Shown in pieces: positions 54,354 to 63,000 of a stretch of 64,000 nucleotides of DNA. Position numbers and translations under genes: made by a program. The stretch is from positions 496,001-560,000 of the forward strand of contig JBLXDJ010000002.1 of NCBI GenBank assembly GCA_048264105.1, in the 5' to 3' direction. The DNA is from Oceanospirillum sp048264105 (GTDB lineage: Bacteria > Pseudomonadota > Gammaproteobacteria > Pseudomonadales > Halomonadaceae). The number at the start of each line of letters is the position of its first letter. The first letter of the stretch is position 1. The notes under the pieces were generated by a model that was not told the origin of the DNA, made no database searches, and saw nothing but the letters and a program-made list of their open reading frames with translations.

Positions 54354-55484
54354 ATGGCGTGTGATTACATTGAATTAGCAAATAAAGGCGTTCAGGGTCT
54401 GCAGCCGTATCAGCCGGGTAAACCGGTGGAAGAGCTGGAGCGTGAACTGGGTATCAGCAACATCGTTAAGCTGGCCAGTAACGAAAATCCCTTGGGTCCA
54501 AGCCCTAAGGCGCTGGATGCGATCCGTGAGGTCATGCCGGAGCTGACGCGCTATCCCGATGGTAACGCCTTCCGTCTGAAGCAGGCGATTGCTGACAAGC
54601 TGGGTGTGGAGATTAACCAGATCACTCTGGGTAACGGTTCTAATGATGTACTGGAGCTGATCGCCCGCGCATATCTGACCGCTCACAGCGCCTCTATGTA
54701 TTCTCAGCACGCTTTTGCCGTTTATCCGATTGTGACTCAGGCGATTGGCGCACAGCATATTGCGGTTCCTGCTGTTAACTGGGGACATGATCTGGACGCG
54801 ATGGCTGAGGCGATCACTGATAAGACCCGTGTTATTTTTGTCGCTAACCCGAACAACCCGACGGGCACCTGGCTGAGCGAAAAGGCTGTACGAGCGTTTC
54901 TGGACAAGGTACCGGAGCGCATTATCGTGGTGCTGGATGAAGCCTATACCGAATATGTGGATCAGCCGGACTTCCCGGATGGCATCAGGCTGCTGAAGGA
55001 TTATCCGAATCTGGTGGTGACCCGTACCTTCTCCAAGGCGTATGGTCTTGCGGGTCTGCGTATTGGTTACAGCGTCAGCCATCCTCAGGTTGCTGATATT
55101 CTGAACCGTATCCGTCAGCCATTTAACGCCAATATGCTGGCGCAGGAAGCGGCGATTGCAGCCCTGAACGACGATGAATATCTGGCCAAAAGTGTTCAGG
55201 TGAACGCCGAAGGTATGGCGTATCTGGAGGCTGAATTTAAACGTTTGGGTCTGGACTATATTCCGTCCGTGGGTAACTTTATCAGCGTCGATGTGGGGCA
55301 GCCGGCGGGTCCCGTTGATCAGGCGCTGCTGCAGGAAGGTGTGATTGTACGTCCTGTTGCACCGTACCAGATGCCAAACCATCTGCGTGTTTCTATCGGC
55401 ACTATGGAAGAGAACCGTCGATTTATCGAGGCACTGGAAAAGGTATTGTCCGCTTCCGGTGCGCTGTCTGGACAGGGAGAATAA
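54354..55484 (+). CDS. hisC: Histidinol-phosphate / aromatic aminotransferase HisC
   Basis: The 376-residue fold-type I PLP enzyme has LASNENPLGPSPKAL, FVANPNNPTGTW and the PLP lysine in TRTFSKAYGLAGLR. Its place between pheA and tyrA-aroA suggests it works as an aromatic aminotransferase (the HisC2/HisHb type of the pseudomonad supraoperon) as well as, or instead of, in histidine synthesis. tyrA-aroA starts six bases after the stop. Confidence 0.93.
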   Translation: MACDYIELANKGVQGLQPYQPGKPVEELERELGISNIVKLASNENPLGPSPKALDAIREVMPELTRYPDGNAFRLKQAIADKLGVEINQITLGNGSNDVLELIARAYLTAHSASMYSQHAFAVYPIVTQAIGAQHIAVPAVNWGHDLDAMAEAITDKTRVIFVANPNNPTGTWLSEKAVRAFLDKVPERIIVVLDEAYTEYVDQPDFPDGIRLLKDYPNLVVTRTFSKAYGLAGLRIGYSVSHPQVADILNRIRQPFNANMLAQEAAIAALNDDEYLAKSVQVNAEGMAYLEAEFKRLGLDYIPSVGNFISVDVGQPAGPVDQALLQEGVIVRPVAPYQMPNHLRVSIGTMEENRRFIEALEKVLSASGALSGQGE

Positions 55485-55490
55485 CCTCGG

Positions 55491-57698
55491 GTGAAATCGA
55501 TAAAGAAAACACTCGTAATCGGCCTGGGTCTTATTGGTGGCTCGCTGGCGCTGGCGCTGCGTAAAGCAGGGCTGGCTGGCACCATTATTGGCTGTGACCG
55601 GGATCAGGATGAGGTCGATCTGGCGATTCAGATCGGCATGATCGATCAGGGTTCGACTCAGGCTGAGGACTGGATCGCTGAAGCTGATCTGATCGTGGTA
55701 TCGGTTCCCGTGATCGCCATGGAATCGGTCATGGAGCAGCTGAAGCCTCTTTTGCGTCCTGATACGATCGTTACGGATGTTGGCAGCAGCAAGGGCTCTG
55801 TTCAGCAGTCAGCCGTTAAGATCTGGGGGCAGCTGCCGGCAAACTTTATTCTCGGTCATCCGATTGCCGGTTCTGAGAAAAGTGGTGTCAGTGCCGCTCT
55901 GGTGGATCTTTATCAGAATCATAAGGTGATTCTGACCCCCGCGCCGGAAAACAATCCACAGGCTGTCTCTGTTGTGTCTCAGATGTGGCAGGCCGCCGGT
56001 GCTGAAGTGCTGACCATGGATATCGAACGCCATGATGAAGTGCTGGCCGCCACCAGTCATCTGCCGCATATGCTGGCGTTTTCTCTGGTCGACACGCTGG
56101 CTTCTCAGGATGAAAGCCTGGAAATTTTTCGTTATGCCGCTGGCGGTTTTCGCGATTTTACCCGAATCGCTGCCAGCGACCCTGTGATGTGGCGAGATAT
56201 CTACATCGCAAACAAACCCGCAGTATTACAAGCGCTTACGGAATTTGAGCAAGGCTTGTCACGTTTAAGAACCGCCATCGAAGAGTCGGATAGTGACGCC
56301 ATGCTGGGTATTTTTACCCGGGCAAAAGCAGCCCGTGAGCATTTCTCAAGAATTTTGGAAAATTCGGCGTATATCCCTATGCAAAACAAGCTAATCAACT
56401 ATCGTACAGCGCCGGGTACGGCCCTGAGTGGCCGTATTCGTGTTCCCGGTGACAAGTCTGTCTCTCACCGCTCTATCATGCTGGGCTCTCTGGCAGAGGG
56501 TGTGACTCATGTAAAAGGCTTCCTGGAAGGGGAAGACAGTCTGGCAACGCTGCAGGCGTTCCGTGACATGGGGGTGGTGATCGAAGGCCCTCATCAGGGT
56601 GAAGTGACGATTCATGGTGTTGGCCTGAATGGTCTGAAAAAGCCAGCAGGCGCGCTGTATCTGGGTAACTCCGGCACCTCTATGCGACTGCTGGCAGGTC
56701 TGCTGGCGGGTCAGGCATTTGATGTGGAACTGACCGGTGATGCCTCTCTGACCAAGCGCCCGATGGAGCGTGTTGCCAAGCCGTTGCGTGAAATGGGCGC
56801 TGTGGTGGAAACCGCTGAAGGTGGTCGTCCTCCGATGATGATCCGTGGTGGTCAGCCGCTGAAAGGTATCGATTATAAAATGCCGATGGCCAGTGCTCAG
56901 GTGAAATCCTGTGTGCTGCTGGCGGGTCTTTATGCTGAGGGTGAAACCAAAACCACAGAGCCTGCGCCAACCCGCGATCATACCGAACGCATGCTGTCGG
57001 GTTTCGGTTATGAGGTTGTGCGTGATGGCGCGACCGCTTCGCTGCAGGGTGGCGGTAAGCTGAAAGCGAGTGATATCGACGTACCATCCGATATCTCCTC
57101 TGCGGCTTTCTTTATGGTCGCGGGTTCGATTGCAGATCGTTCCGAAATCCTGATTGAGCATGTAGGTATGAACCCGACCCGTATCGGTATCGTGAATATC
57201 CTGCGCGAGATGGGTGCTGACATTACTTTGGAGAATGAATCCGAAGTGGGTGGCGAGCCGGTTGCTGATGTTCGTGTACGTTCTGCTGATCTGAAGGGTA
57301 TTGATATTCCTCAGGATCAGGTGCCGCTGGCCATTGATGAGTTCCCGGTACTGTTTGTTGCTGCCGCCTGTGCTGAAGGTGTGACCCGCCTGCGTGGCGC
57401 TGAAGAGCTGCGTGTGAAAGAGAGTGATCGTATTCAGGTGATGGCTGATGGCCTGCTGGCGCTGGGTATCGAGTGTACCGTTTATGAAGACGGTATCGAT
57501 ATTGTTGGTGGCAAACTGGGTGGCGGTCGTGTTCACAGCCATGATGATCACCGTATTGCGATGTCATTTGCGGTTGCCTCGCTGCGTGCTGAAGGCGAAA
57601 TCTTTATTGAAGACTGTGCCAATGTGGCGACCTCTTTCCCGGGCTTTGTTGAGCTGGCGAATGGGGTGGGTATGAATATTAGTGTTGAAGAAGCCTGA
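55491..57698 (+). CDS. tyrA-aroA: Fused prephenate dehydrogenase / EPSP synthase
   Basis: The 735-residue protein joins two enzymes of aromatic synthesis. Residues 1-290 are a TyrA-type dehydrogenase with the nucleotide loop VIGLGLIGGSLA. Residues about 297-735 are EPSP synthase with PGDKSVSHRS, LGNSGTSMRLLAG, RVKESDR and DHRIAMSFAVA. A Met at 297 (nucleotide 56379) marks the join. The start is GTG at 55491 with no strong ribosome site, consistent with coupling to hisC. The same fusion is known in pseudomonads. Confidence 0.95.
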   Translation: MKSIKKTLVIGLGLIGGSLALALRKAGLAGTIIGCDRDQDEVDLAIQIGMIDQGSTQAEDWIAEADLIVVSVPVIAMESVMEQLKPLLRPDTIVTDVGSSKGSVQQSAVKIWGQLPANFILGHPIAGSEKSGVSAALVDLYQNHKVILTPAPENNPQAVSVVSQMWQAAGAEVLTMDIERHDEVLAATSHLPHMLAFSLVDTLASQDESLEIFRYAAGGFRDFTRIAASDPVMWRDIYIANKPAVLQALTEFEQGLSRLRTAIEESDSDAMLGIFTRAKAAREHFSRILENSAYIPMQNKLINYRTAPGTALSGRIRVPGDKSVSHRSIMLGSLAEGVTHVKGFLEGEDSLATLQAFRDMGVVIEGPHQGEVTIHGVGLNGLKKPAGALYLGNSGTSMRLLAGLLAGQAFDVELTGDASLTKRPMERVAKPLREMGAVVETAEGGRPPMMIRGGQPLKGIDYKMPMASAQVKSCVLLAGLYAEGETKTTEPAPTRDHTERMLSGFGYEVVRDGATASLQGGGKLKASDIDVPSDISSAAFFMVAGSIADRSEILIEHVGMNPTRIGIVNILREMGADITLENESEVGGEPVADVRVRSADLKGIDIPQDQVPLAIDEFPVLFVAAACAEGVTRLRGAEELRVKESDRIQVMADGLLALGIECTVYEDGIDIVGGKLGGGRVHSHDDHRIAMSFAVASLRAEGEIFIEDCANVATSFPGFVELANGVGMNISVEEA

Positions 57699-57721
57699 TT
57701 CATCAGGCAAGAGGGAAGAAG

Positions 57722-58408
57722 ATGAGTGCATCTGCACCTGTAATTACGCTTGATGGACCTGGTGGTGCCGGTAAAGGCACCATCAGTCAGATTATTGCCG
57801 GAAAACTTGGCTGGCATCTGTTGGACAGCGGTGCGCTGTACCGTTTGACTGCGCTGGCTGCTGAACGTAAAGGTGTTGCCTTTGATGATGAAGCGGCACT
57901 GGCAGAAGTGGCCCGTAATCTGGATATCGCATTTCTGCCCGGTGCAGAAAACGAGCCGGTGAGTGTGATGCTGGACGGCGAAGAGGTTTCCAAAGAGATC
58001 CGTACGGAGACAACCGGTAACAACGCCTCTATCGTAGCGGCACTGAACCCGGTACGGGATGCACTGCTGCAGCGTCAGCGTGACTTTCGTCAGGCTCCTG
58101 GTGTGGTCGGAGACGGTCGGGATATGGGCACCGTGGTGTTTACCGATGCGCCGCTGAAGATTTATCTGACTGCCAGTGCCGACGAACGTGCCCGCAGACG
58201 GGTAAAACAGTTGCAAGACAAAGGCATTGATGCTAAATTCCAAGCCATTTTAAGCGAGATACAAACTCGCGACGAGCGTGATATGAATCGTGAAGTAGCG
58301 CCATTAAAGCCTGCCGATGATGCGATTACGCTTGATACAACCGAAATGTCGATTCCGGAAGTGGTCACACAGATTATCGATCTGGCTAAAGCGCGAGCTT
58401 TGGTCTGA
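57722..58408 (+). CDS. cmk: Cytidylate kinase
   Basis: The 228-residue kinase phosphorylates CMP and dCMP. The P-loop GPGGAGKGT is near 11-19 and VGDGRDMGTVVF near 128 is the CMP-site signature. It lies between aroA and rpsA, the usual arrangement. It starts 23 bases after aroA with AGAGGGAAGA just upstream. Confidence 0.97.
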   Translation: MSASAPVITLDGPGGAGKGTISQIIAGKLGWHLLDSGALYRLTALAAERKGVAFDDEAALAEVARNLDIAFLPGAENEPVSVMLDGEEVSKEIRTETTGNNASIVAALNPVRDALLQRQRDFRQAPGVVGDGRDMGTVVFTDAPLKIYLTASADERARRRVKQLQDKGIDAKFQAILSEIQTRDERDMNREVAPLKPADDAITLDTTEMSIPEVVTQIIDLAKARALV

Positions 58409-58532
58409 TTTTCTGTTTTCTATTTTCGGGGGGTGCTCAGACAAGTGTCATAGGAAATATCTGTCCTTTAACTGATAAACGGATATTAACCTGAACCGGC
58501 GTTAACACCTCTGAGCACAGATAAAATGAAGC

Positions 58533-58553
58533 CCGTATTTGCTGGTGATACGG
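58533..58553 (+). promoter_or_regulatory. Hairpin in the rpsA leader
   Basis: CCGTAT-N9-ATACGG lies about 85 bases before rpsA within a 228-base gap after cmk. S1 represses its own translation through leader structure in E. coli; this hairpin could take part, but that is inference. I did not find a convincing promoter in the gap. Confidence 0.35.
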
Positions 58554-58636
58554 AGACTGTGGATAAGCAACATATATACCTATCTACGTAGGCCGTGTTG
58601 TGAGTCCCTTAACTTGTAGATCACGTAGGAAAAATA

Positions 58637-60316
58637 ATGAGCGAATTAAGCTTTGCTGAGCTGTTTGAACAGAGCCTTCAAGAAGTTAACATGGAGCCAG
58701 GCGCCATTGTTACTGCAACCGTTATCGATATCGATGGCGATTGGGTAACTGTACACGCTGGCCTGAAATCTGAAGGCGTTATCCCACGCTCTCAGTTTGC
58801 TAACGAAGGTGAAGAGTTCACTCTGGCAATTGGCGACGAAGTACAGGTAGCACTGGAAGCAGTTGAAGATGGTTTCGGTGAAACCCGTCTGTCTCGCGAA
58901 AAAGCGAAACGTGCTGAAGCTTGGAAAGGTCTGGAAGCGGCCTTCGAGAAGAATGAAATCGTTAAAGGTGTGATCAACGGTAAAGTTAAGGGCGGCTTCA
59001 CTGTAGACGTTCACAACATCCGTGCATTCCTGCCTGGTTCTCTGGTTGACGTTCGTCCTGTTCGTGACACGACTCACCTGGAAGGCAAAGAGCTGGACTT
59101 CCGCGTAATCAAGCTGGATCCTAAGCGTAACAACGTTGTTGTATCCCGTCGCGCAGTTCTGGAAGCAGAAAACTCCGCAGAGCGTGAGCAGCTGCTGGCT
59201 AACCTGCAGGAAGGTCAGGAAGTTAAAGGTATCGTTAAGAACCTGACTGACTACGGTGCATTCGTAGATCTGGGCGGTGTTGACGGCCTGCTGCACATCA
59301 CTGATATGGCTTGGAAGCGCATCAAGCATCCTAGCGAAATCGTTAACGTTGGTGACGAAATCAACGTTAAAGTTCTTAAGTTCGATCGCGAGCGTAACCG
59401 TGTATCCCTTGGCCTGAAACAGCTGGGCGAAGATCCATGGGTGAACATCATTTCCCGTTACCCAGAAAACACCAAAGTAACTGCACGCGTTACTAACCTG
59501 ACTGACTACGGCTGCTTCGCTGAGCTGGAAGAAGGTGTTGAAGGTCTGGTTCACGTTTCTGAAATGGATTGGACTAACAAAAACATCCACCCATCTAAAG
59601 TTGTTAACGTGGGTGATGACGTTGAAGTTATGGTACTGGACATCGACGAAGAGCGTCGTCGTATTTCTCTGGGTATCAAGCAGTGCACTCCAAACCCATG
59701 GGAAGAGTTCTCTGGCAAGTTCAACAAGAACGACAAAGTGACTGGCTCTATCAAGTCTATCACTGACTTCGGTATCTTCATCGGTCTGGATGGCGGCATC
59801 GACGGTCTGGTTCACCTGTCTGACATTTCTTGGAACGAAGCTGGCGAAGAAGCTGTTCGCAAGTACAAGAAAGGCGACGAGATCGAAACTATCATCCTGT
59901 CTATCGACCCAGAGCGTGAGCGTATCTCCCTGGGTATCAAGCAGCTGGATAGCGATCCGTTCCAGGAGTACGTAGCTGAGAACGACAAAGGCACTCTGGT
60001 AAACGGTAAAGTTGTTGCAGTAGACGCTAAAGAAGCGACTATCGAGCTGGCAACTGACGTTACTGCTACTCTGAAAGCGTCTGAAATCAGCCGTGACAAA
60101 GTAGAAGATGCTCGCAACGTACTGAACGAAGGCGACGCTGTTGAAGCTAAGATCGTTAGCATCGACCGTAAGAACCGCGTAATCAATCTGTCTGTTAAAG
60201 CGAAAGATGCTGCAGATGAGAAAGAAGCGCTGGCGAAAGTACGCTCTCAGGAAGTTGAAGCTGCAGGTCCTACCACCATTGGTGATCTGATCAAGCAGCA
60301 GATGAAAAACAACTAA
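58637..60316 (+). CDS. rpsA: 30S ribosomal protein S1
   Basis: The 559-residue protein has six S1 domains in tandem (repeats of the type G-V-N-L-T-D-Y-G-A-F-V-D-L-x-G-V-D-G-L-L-H), the full-length gammaproteobacterial form (557 in E. coli). It binds mRNA and brings it to the 30S subunit. The weak site (TAGGAAAAATA) before ATG is typical of rpsA. A terminator follows; ihfB, the next gene in enterics, is absent. Confidence 0.98.
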   Translation: MSELSFAELFEQSLQEVNMEPGAIVTATVIDIDGDWVTVHAGLKSEGVIPRSQFANEGEEFTLAIGDEVQVALEAVEDGFGETRLSREKAKRAEAWKGLEAAFEKNEIVKGVINGKVKGGFTVDVHNIRAFLPGSLVDVRPVRDTTHLEGKELDFRVIKLDPKRNNVVVSRRAVLEAENSAEREQLLANLQEGQEVKGIVKNLTDYGAFVDLGGVDGLLHITDMAWKRIKHPSEIVNVGDEINVKVLKFDRERNRVSLGLKQLGEDPWVNIISRYPENTKVTARVTNLTDYGCFAELEEGVEGLVHVSEMDWTNKNIHPSKVVNVGDDVEVMVLDIDEERRRISLGIKQCTPNPWEEFSGKFNKNDKVTGSIKSITDFGIFIGLDGGIDGLVHLSDISWNEAGEEAVRKYKKGDEIETIILSIDPERERISLGIKQLDSDPFQEYVAENDKGTLVNGKVVAVDAKEATIELATDVTATLKASEISRDKVEDARNVLNEGDAVEAKIVSIDRKNRVINLSVKAKDAADEKEALAKVRSQEVEAAGPTTIGDLIKQQMKNN

Positions 60317-60645
60317 TCATTACTGATTAGCTGTCATTCATATAAAACCACCGCCTTCTGGCGGTGGTTTTTTTTCGGCTGCAGAAAAGTGTCTCTTAGA
60401 TCGTATTCCGATTTATTTTATCTTGCTGAATTAGCTGCAGATCAGGTATGGCGCGGCCTGTAGGTTTTTTGTAACTGAATCACACTTTACGGGTAAGGTT
60501 GCAAAAAAGTTGTTGGCATACTGCTTTTGGCGGTCTACATTTAGATCCGTTGCGGTGCAACAGTCATTTTCGCTATTGCTATTGCTGTTGATAGCAGGCA
60601 GCTGGTGTCAGATATCAGATTCGTCCCGGACAAGGAGTGTGGCCG
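60317..60645. other. rpsA - NHL gene intergenic region
   Basis: After the rpsA terminator these 329 bases hold no gene I can support. TTGGCA near 60514 and short GCTATT repeats near 60573-60595 stand out, but no sigma-54, FliA or sigma-70 promoter is convincing. AAGGAG at 60632-60637 is the ribosome site of the next gene. Confidence 0.5.
60344..60375 (+). terminator. Rho-independent terminator of rpsA
   Basis: AACCACCGCC-TTCT-GGCGGTGGTT is followed by a run of T. Confidence 0.93.
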
Positions 60646-62724
60646 ATGGGGATTGAATATAAAACTCACCTAGGATCCGTGAGTCATGCCCTTCCTTCGT
60701 TACCGGTCTCCGCAGCGGGTAACCTTTCTCTGAATACTCCTGTTGGCAGTTGTGTTGATCACTTTGGTCGGGTCTGGCTGGCCGATACCGCCCATAATCG
60801 CCTGGTGATTATGGATAACGACCTGCAAACGGTTTTACAGGTGTTCGGTTCCGTTGGCTCAGGGCCTGATCAGTTTAATATGCCGTTTCGCCTGTTGGCT
60901 CACCCTGATAAACAACAGATCTATGTGACTGATATTGGTAACTATCGGGTGCATATCCTTTCTTATGATGAGCAAACGATTGTTCCGCTAAAGACTTTTG
61001 GTGACACCTCTGATGTTGCTCTTAAGGGGCCAAATGGCATCGTATATCATCAGGGTAGGCTTTGTGTCGCCGATGAGTTTTATGAAGGTGATGAGGGTGC
61101 CAGTCGGTTGGTCGTTTTTGATGATGAAGGACGCTATCAATACGATATCCATCAGATCAGTGGCTATAAAAACGCGGTTGAGCTGCTTTGGCCTCAGGGT
61201 CTGAGTATTGATCGTCAGGGACGTATTTATATTGCCAATACCGGATTCAATACGGTTGTGCGTTGCGACTGGAAGGGGAAAGGCATTCCGTTTTCGGCCA
61301 CCGGAAAACCTTATATTGATGGCTTAGAGCTTGCCCGTGATGTTGCGATTATACAGGGCAAGGTGCTGATCCCCGGCGGTAAAGCCAATGCGATCTCAGT
61401 ATACAGTCAGACCGGGCAGTTACAGGGCTCTCTGGAGGGCTATTTCTCTCCGATTCAACTGACAGAGTGTCCCGGGGAAAATGCCTTTCTGGTGACTGAG
61501 CCAATTCTGGCGTCCCTGCAACGCCATCAGGCCAACCTTAAACAGATACAGCGTGGTCGGGAGCTTTATCCGGAGGTTGTGCGGCAGATTGGTGATGAAC
61601 GGGACCGTTCGGGACAGCTGCATTTCTCGACATCAGCCACCGGTGATGTGGCTCTGAATGCGCCGTCGGCAACCACTCCGCAGGCGTCAGGCATCATCTC
61701 CTGGATCGCTCAACAGCAGGTCAGTCATTTTGAACAGCAGCAGGAAAAGCTGCTGCAGTTAACCGAGATGGCGGGAGTGCCTACCTGGTTGAATATGGGG
61801 CTTAACTGGCAGATGGAGTGGATGCAGCGCTGGCAGCAAAGCTGGCTCTCCCTCTTTATGTCACCGGATGCTCCCGATGAAGATAACAGCCTCTGGGTTG
61901 TCGATGCCGGTAATTATCAGCTGCAATCTACCGATAATCTGAAACCGAACAGCCTGCGTTCGGCCAGTCTGCCTCTGTTACCCGGTTCCTTAGGTATTGC
62001 CGCTTTAACACCGCATCACCCGTTACCCGGCCAGCTGGATCCCTCGATACCGCTTTTAGTCGTCAGTAATTTTCTGAGCGGAATTGTCACAATTTATCAA
62101 TATCATCCCTTTTATCAGGAGCTTATTCCCTATACCGCCTTTGGTTCTCAGGGGAGTGCGCCGTGGCAATTAAATAAACCTCAGGGCATAGCGATTGATC
62201 CTGAGAGTAACGATATTTTTATTGCGGACTCCGGTAATCACCGCATCGCGCGGTGGCGGATCAATGCACTGGGTATTGCAGGTCTTGTAGACACCTTTGG
62301 TCGTCAGGGTGATGGCGATGATCAGTTCCATACCCCCTCTGATATCGCTATTTCAGATCAGGGGTATTGCTATATCGCAGACCAGTTTAATCACAGAATC
62401 CAGATCATGTCCCTTGATGGTCATCCTGTACGACGCTTTGGGCAGGCAGGCTATGGCACTCAGGATGATCATTTCCTGCTTCCCACCAGTGTGGAGTTTG
62501 AAAACGGTTTTCTGTTTGTCTCGGATCTGGTGAATCGTGCCGTCAAAGTATTTGATCAACAGGATCAGTTTATCTCATCGTTTGCGGCTTTCGGGGCCGA
62601 TAGCACCAAGGGGCAGTTGTGGATGCCTTATCTGATGCATGTCCGTGATCAACGGGTTTACCTGCCGGACTGTGCCCTCAACCGGGTCAATGTTTATCAC
62701 TTTTCCGGAGGCGAGCAGGCATGA
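60646..62724 (+). CDS. Two-part NHL-repeat (beta-propeller) protein of unknown function
   Basis: The 692-residue protein has NHL-type repeats in two blocks: residues about 30-290 (WLADTAHNRLVIMD, IYVTDIGNYRVHIL, IYIANTGFNTVVR) and about 410-690 (IFIADSGNHRIARW, CYIADQFNHRIQIM, FVSDLVNRAVKVF). Between them, 350-405 is a Gln/Trp-rich helical segment with Trp at 388, 392, 396 and 400. No signal peptide or membrane anchor is seen, so it is probably cytoplasmic. ATG at 60646 is eight bases after AAGGAG. The stop overlaps the next gene (ATGA). I do not know a characterised homologue; a protein or ligand-binding scaffold is the safest guess. Confidence 0.85.
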   Translation: MGIEYKTHLGSVSHALPSLPVSAAGNLSLNTPVGSCVDHFGRVWLADTAHNRLVIMDNDLQTVLQVFGSVGSGPDQFNMPFRLLAHPDKQQIYVTDIGNYRVHILSYDEQTIVPLKTFGDTSDVALKGPNGIVYHQGRLCVADEFYEGDEGASRLVVFDDEGRYQYDIHQISGYKNAVELLWPQGLSIDRQGRIYIANTGFNTVVRCDWKGKGIPFSATGKPYIDGLELARDVAIIQGKVLIPGGKANAISVYSQTGQLQGSLEGYFSPIQLTECPGENAFLVTEPILASLQRHQANLKQIQRGRELYPEVVRQIGDERDRSGQLHFSTSATGDVALNAPSATTPQASGIISWIAQQQVSHFEQQQEKLLQLTEMAGVPTWLNMGLNWQMEWMQRWQQSWLSLFMSPDAPDEDNSLWVVDAGNYQLQSTDNLKPNSLRSASLPLLPGSLGIAALTPHHPLPGQLDPSIPLLVVSNFLSGIVTIYQYHPFYQELIPYTAFGSQGSAPWQLNKPQGIAIDPESNDIFIADSGNHRIARWRINALGIAGLVDTFGRQGDGDDQFHTPSDIAISDQGYCYIADQFNHRIQIMSLDGHPVRRFGQAGYGTQDDHFLLPTSVEFENGFLFVSDLVNRAVKVFDQQDQFISSFAAFGADSTKGQLWMPYLMHVRDQRVYLPDCALNRVNVYHFSGGEQA

Positions 62725-62972
62725 GTGTTTTTAAAAGAGCTGTGGCCAAGCGTTTGAAGGACCGTCAGCAGATTGAGCAAAAGGGAAACAGCATGGGCGC
62801 TGTTTCCGAAGCAGACTCAGATGAGTTGCTTGAAACTATCAGGGATGTAATACGGAAAACAGCAGATCACCCGGAAATGGATCGTGATACGGCTGTTAAA
62901 CATCTGAACCGGCTGCATGAAACGCATCATAAGCTTCTGGCCGGAAAGTGCATGACAGGCCCTGAGGCTTAA
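62721..62972 (+). CDS. Small helical protein, 83 residues, coupled to the NHL gene
   Basis: I do not recognise this protein. The ATGA overlap with the NHL gene and GGAGG at 62707-62711 support it as real and translationally coupled. It is charged, with a basic start (FKRAVAKRLKDRQQIEQ), an acidic middle (SEADSDELLETIRDVI) and a His-rich end (VKHLNRLHETHHKLLAG), and a single Cys. No membrane segment. The chemoreceptor gene starts 28 bases downstream. Confidence 0.75.
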   Translation: MSVFKRAVAKRLKDRQQIEQKGNSMGAVSEADSDELLETIRDVIRKTADHPEMDRDTAVKHLNRLHETHHKLLAGKCMTGPEA

Positions 62973-63000
62973 ATCTCAGGCAAGGAATAGAGGGAATATC

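Noticed and set aside
54375..55382. Minus-strand frame of 335 codons
   Set aside because: Antisense shadow of hisC, produced by its codon bias; no ribosome site and low-complexity composition.
56391..57551. Minus-strand frame of 386 codons
   Set aside because: Antisense shadow of the aroA half of the fusion gene, rich in His/Thr/Gln as expected for such shadows.
58646..59815. Minus-strand frame of 389 codons opposite rpsA
   Set aside because: Antisense shadow of a highly codon-biased ribosomal gene; Asn/Val/Phe-rich and without family features.
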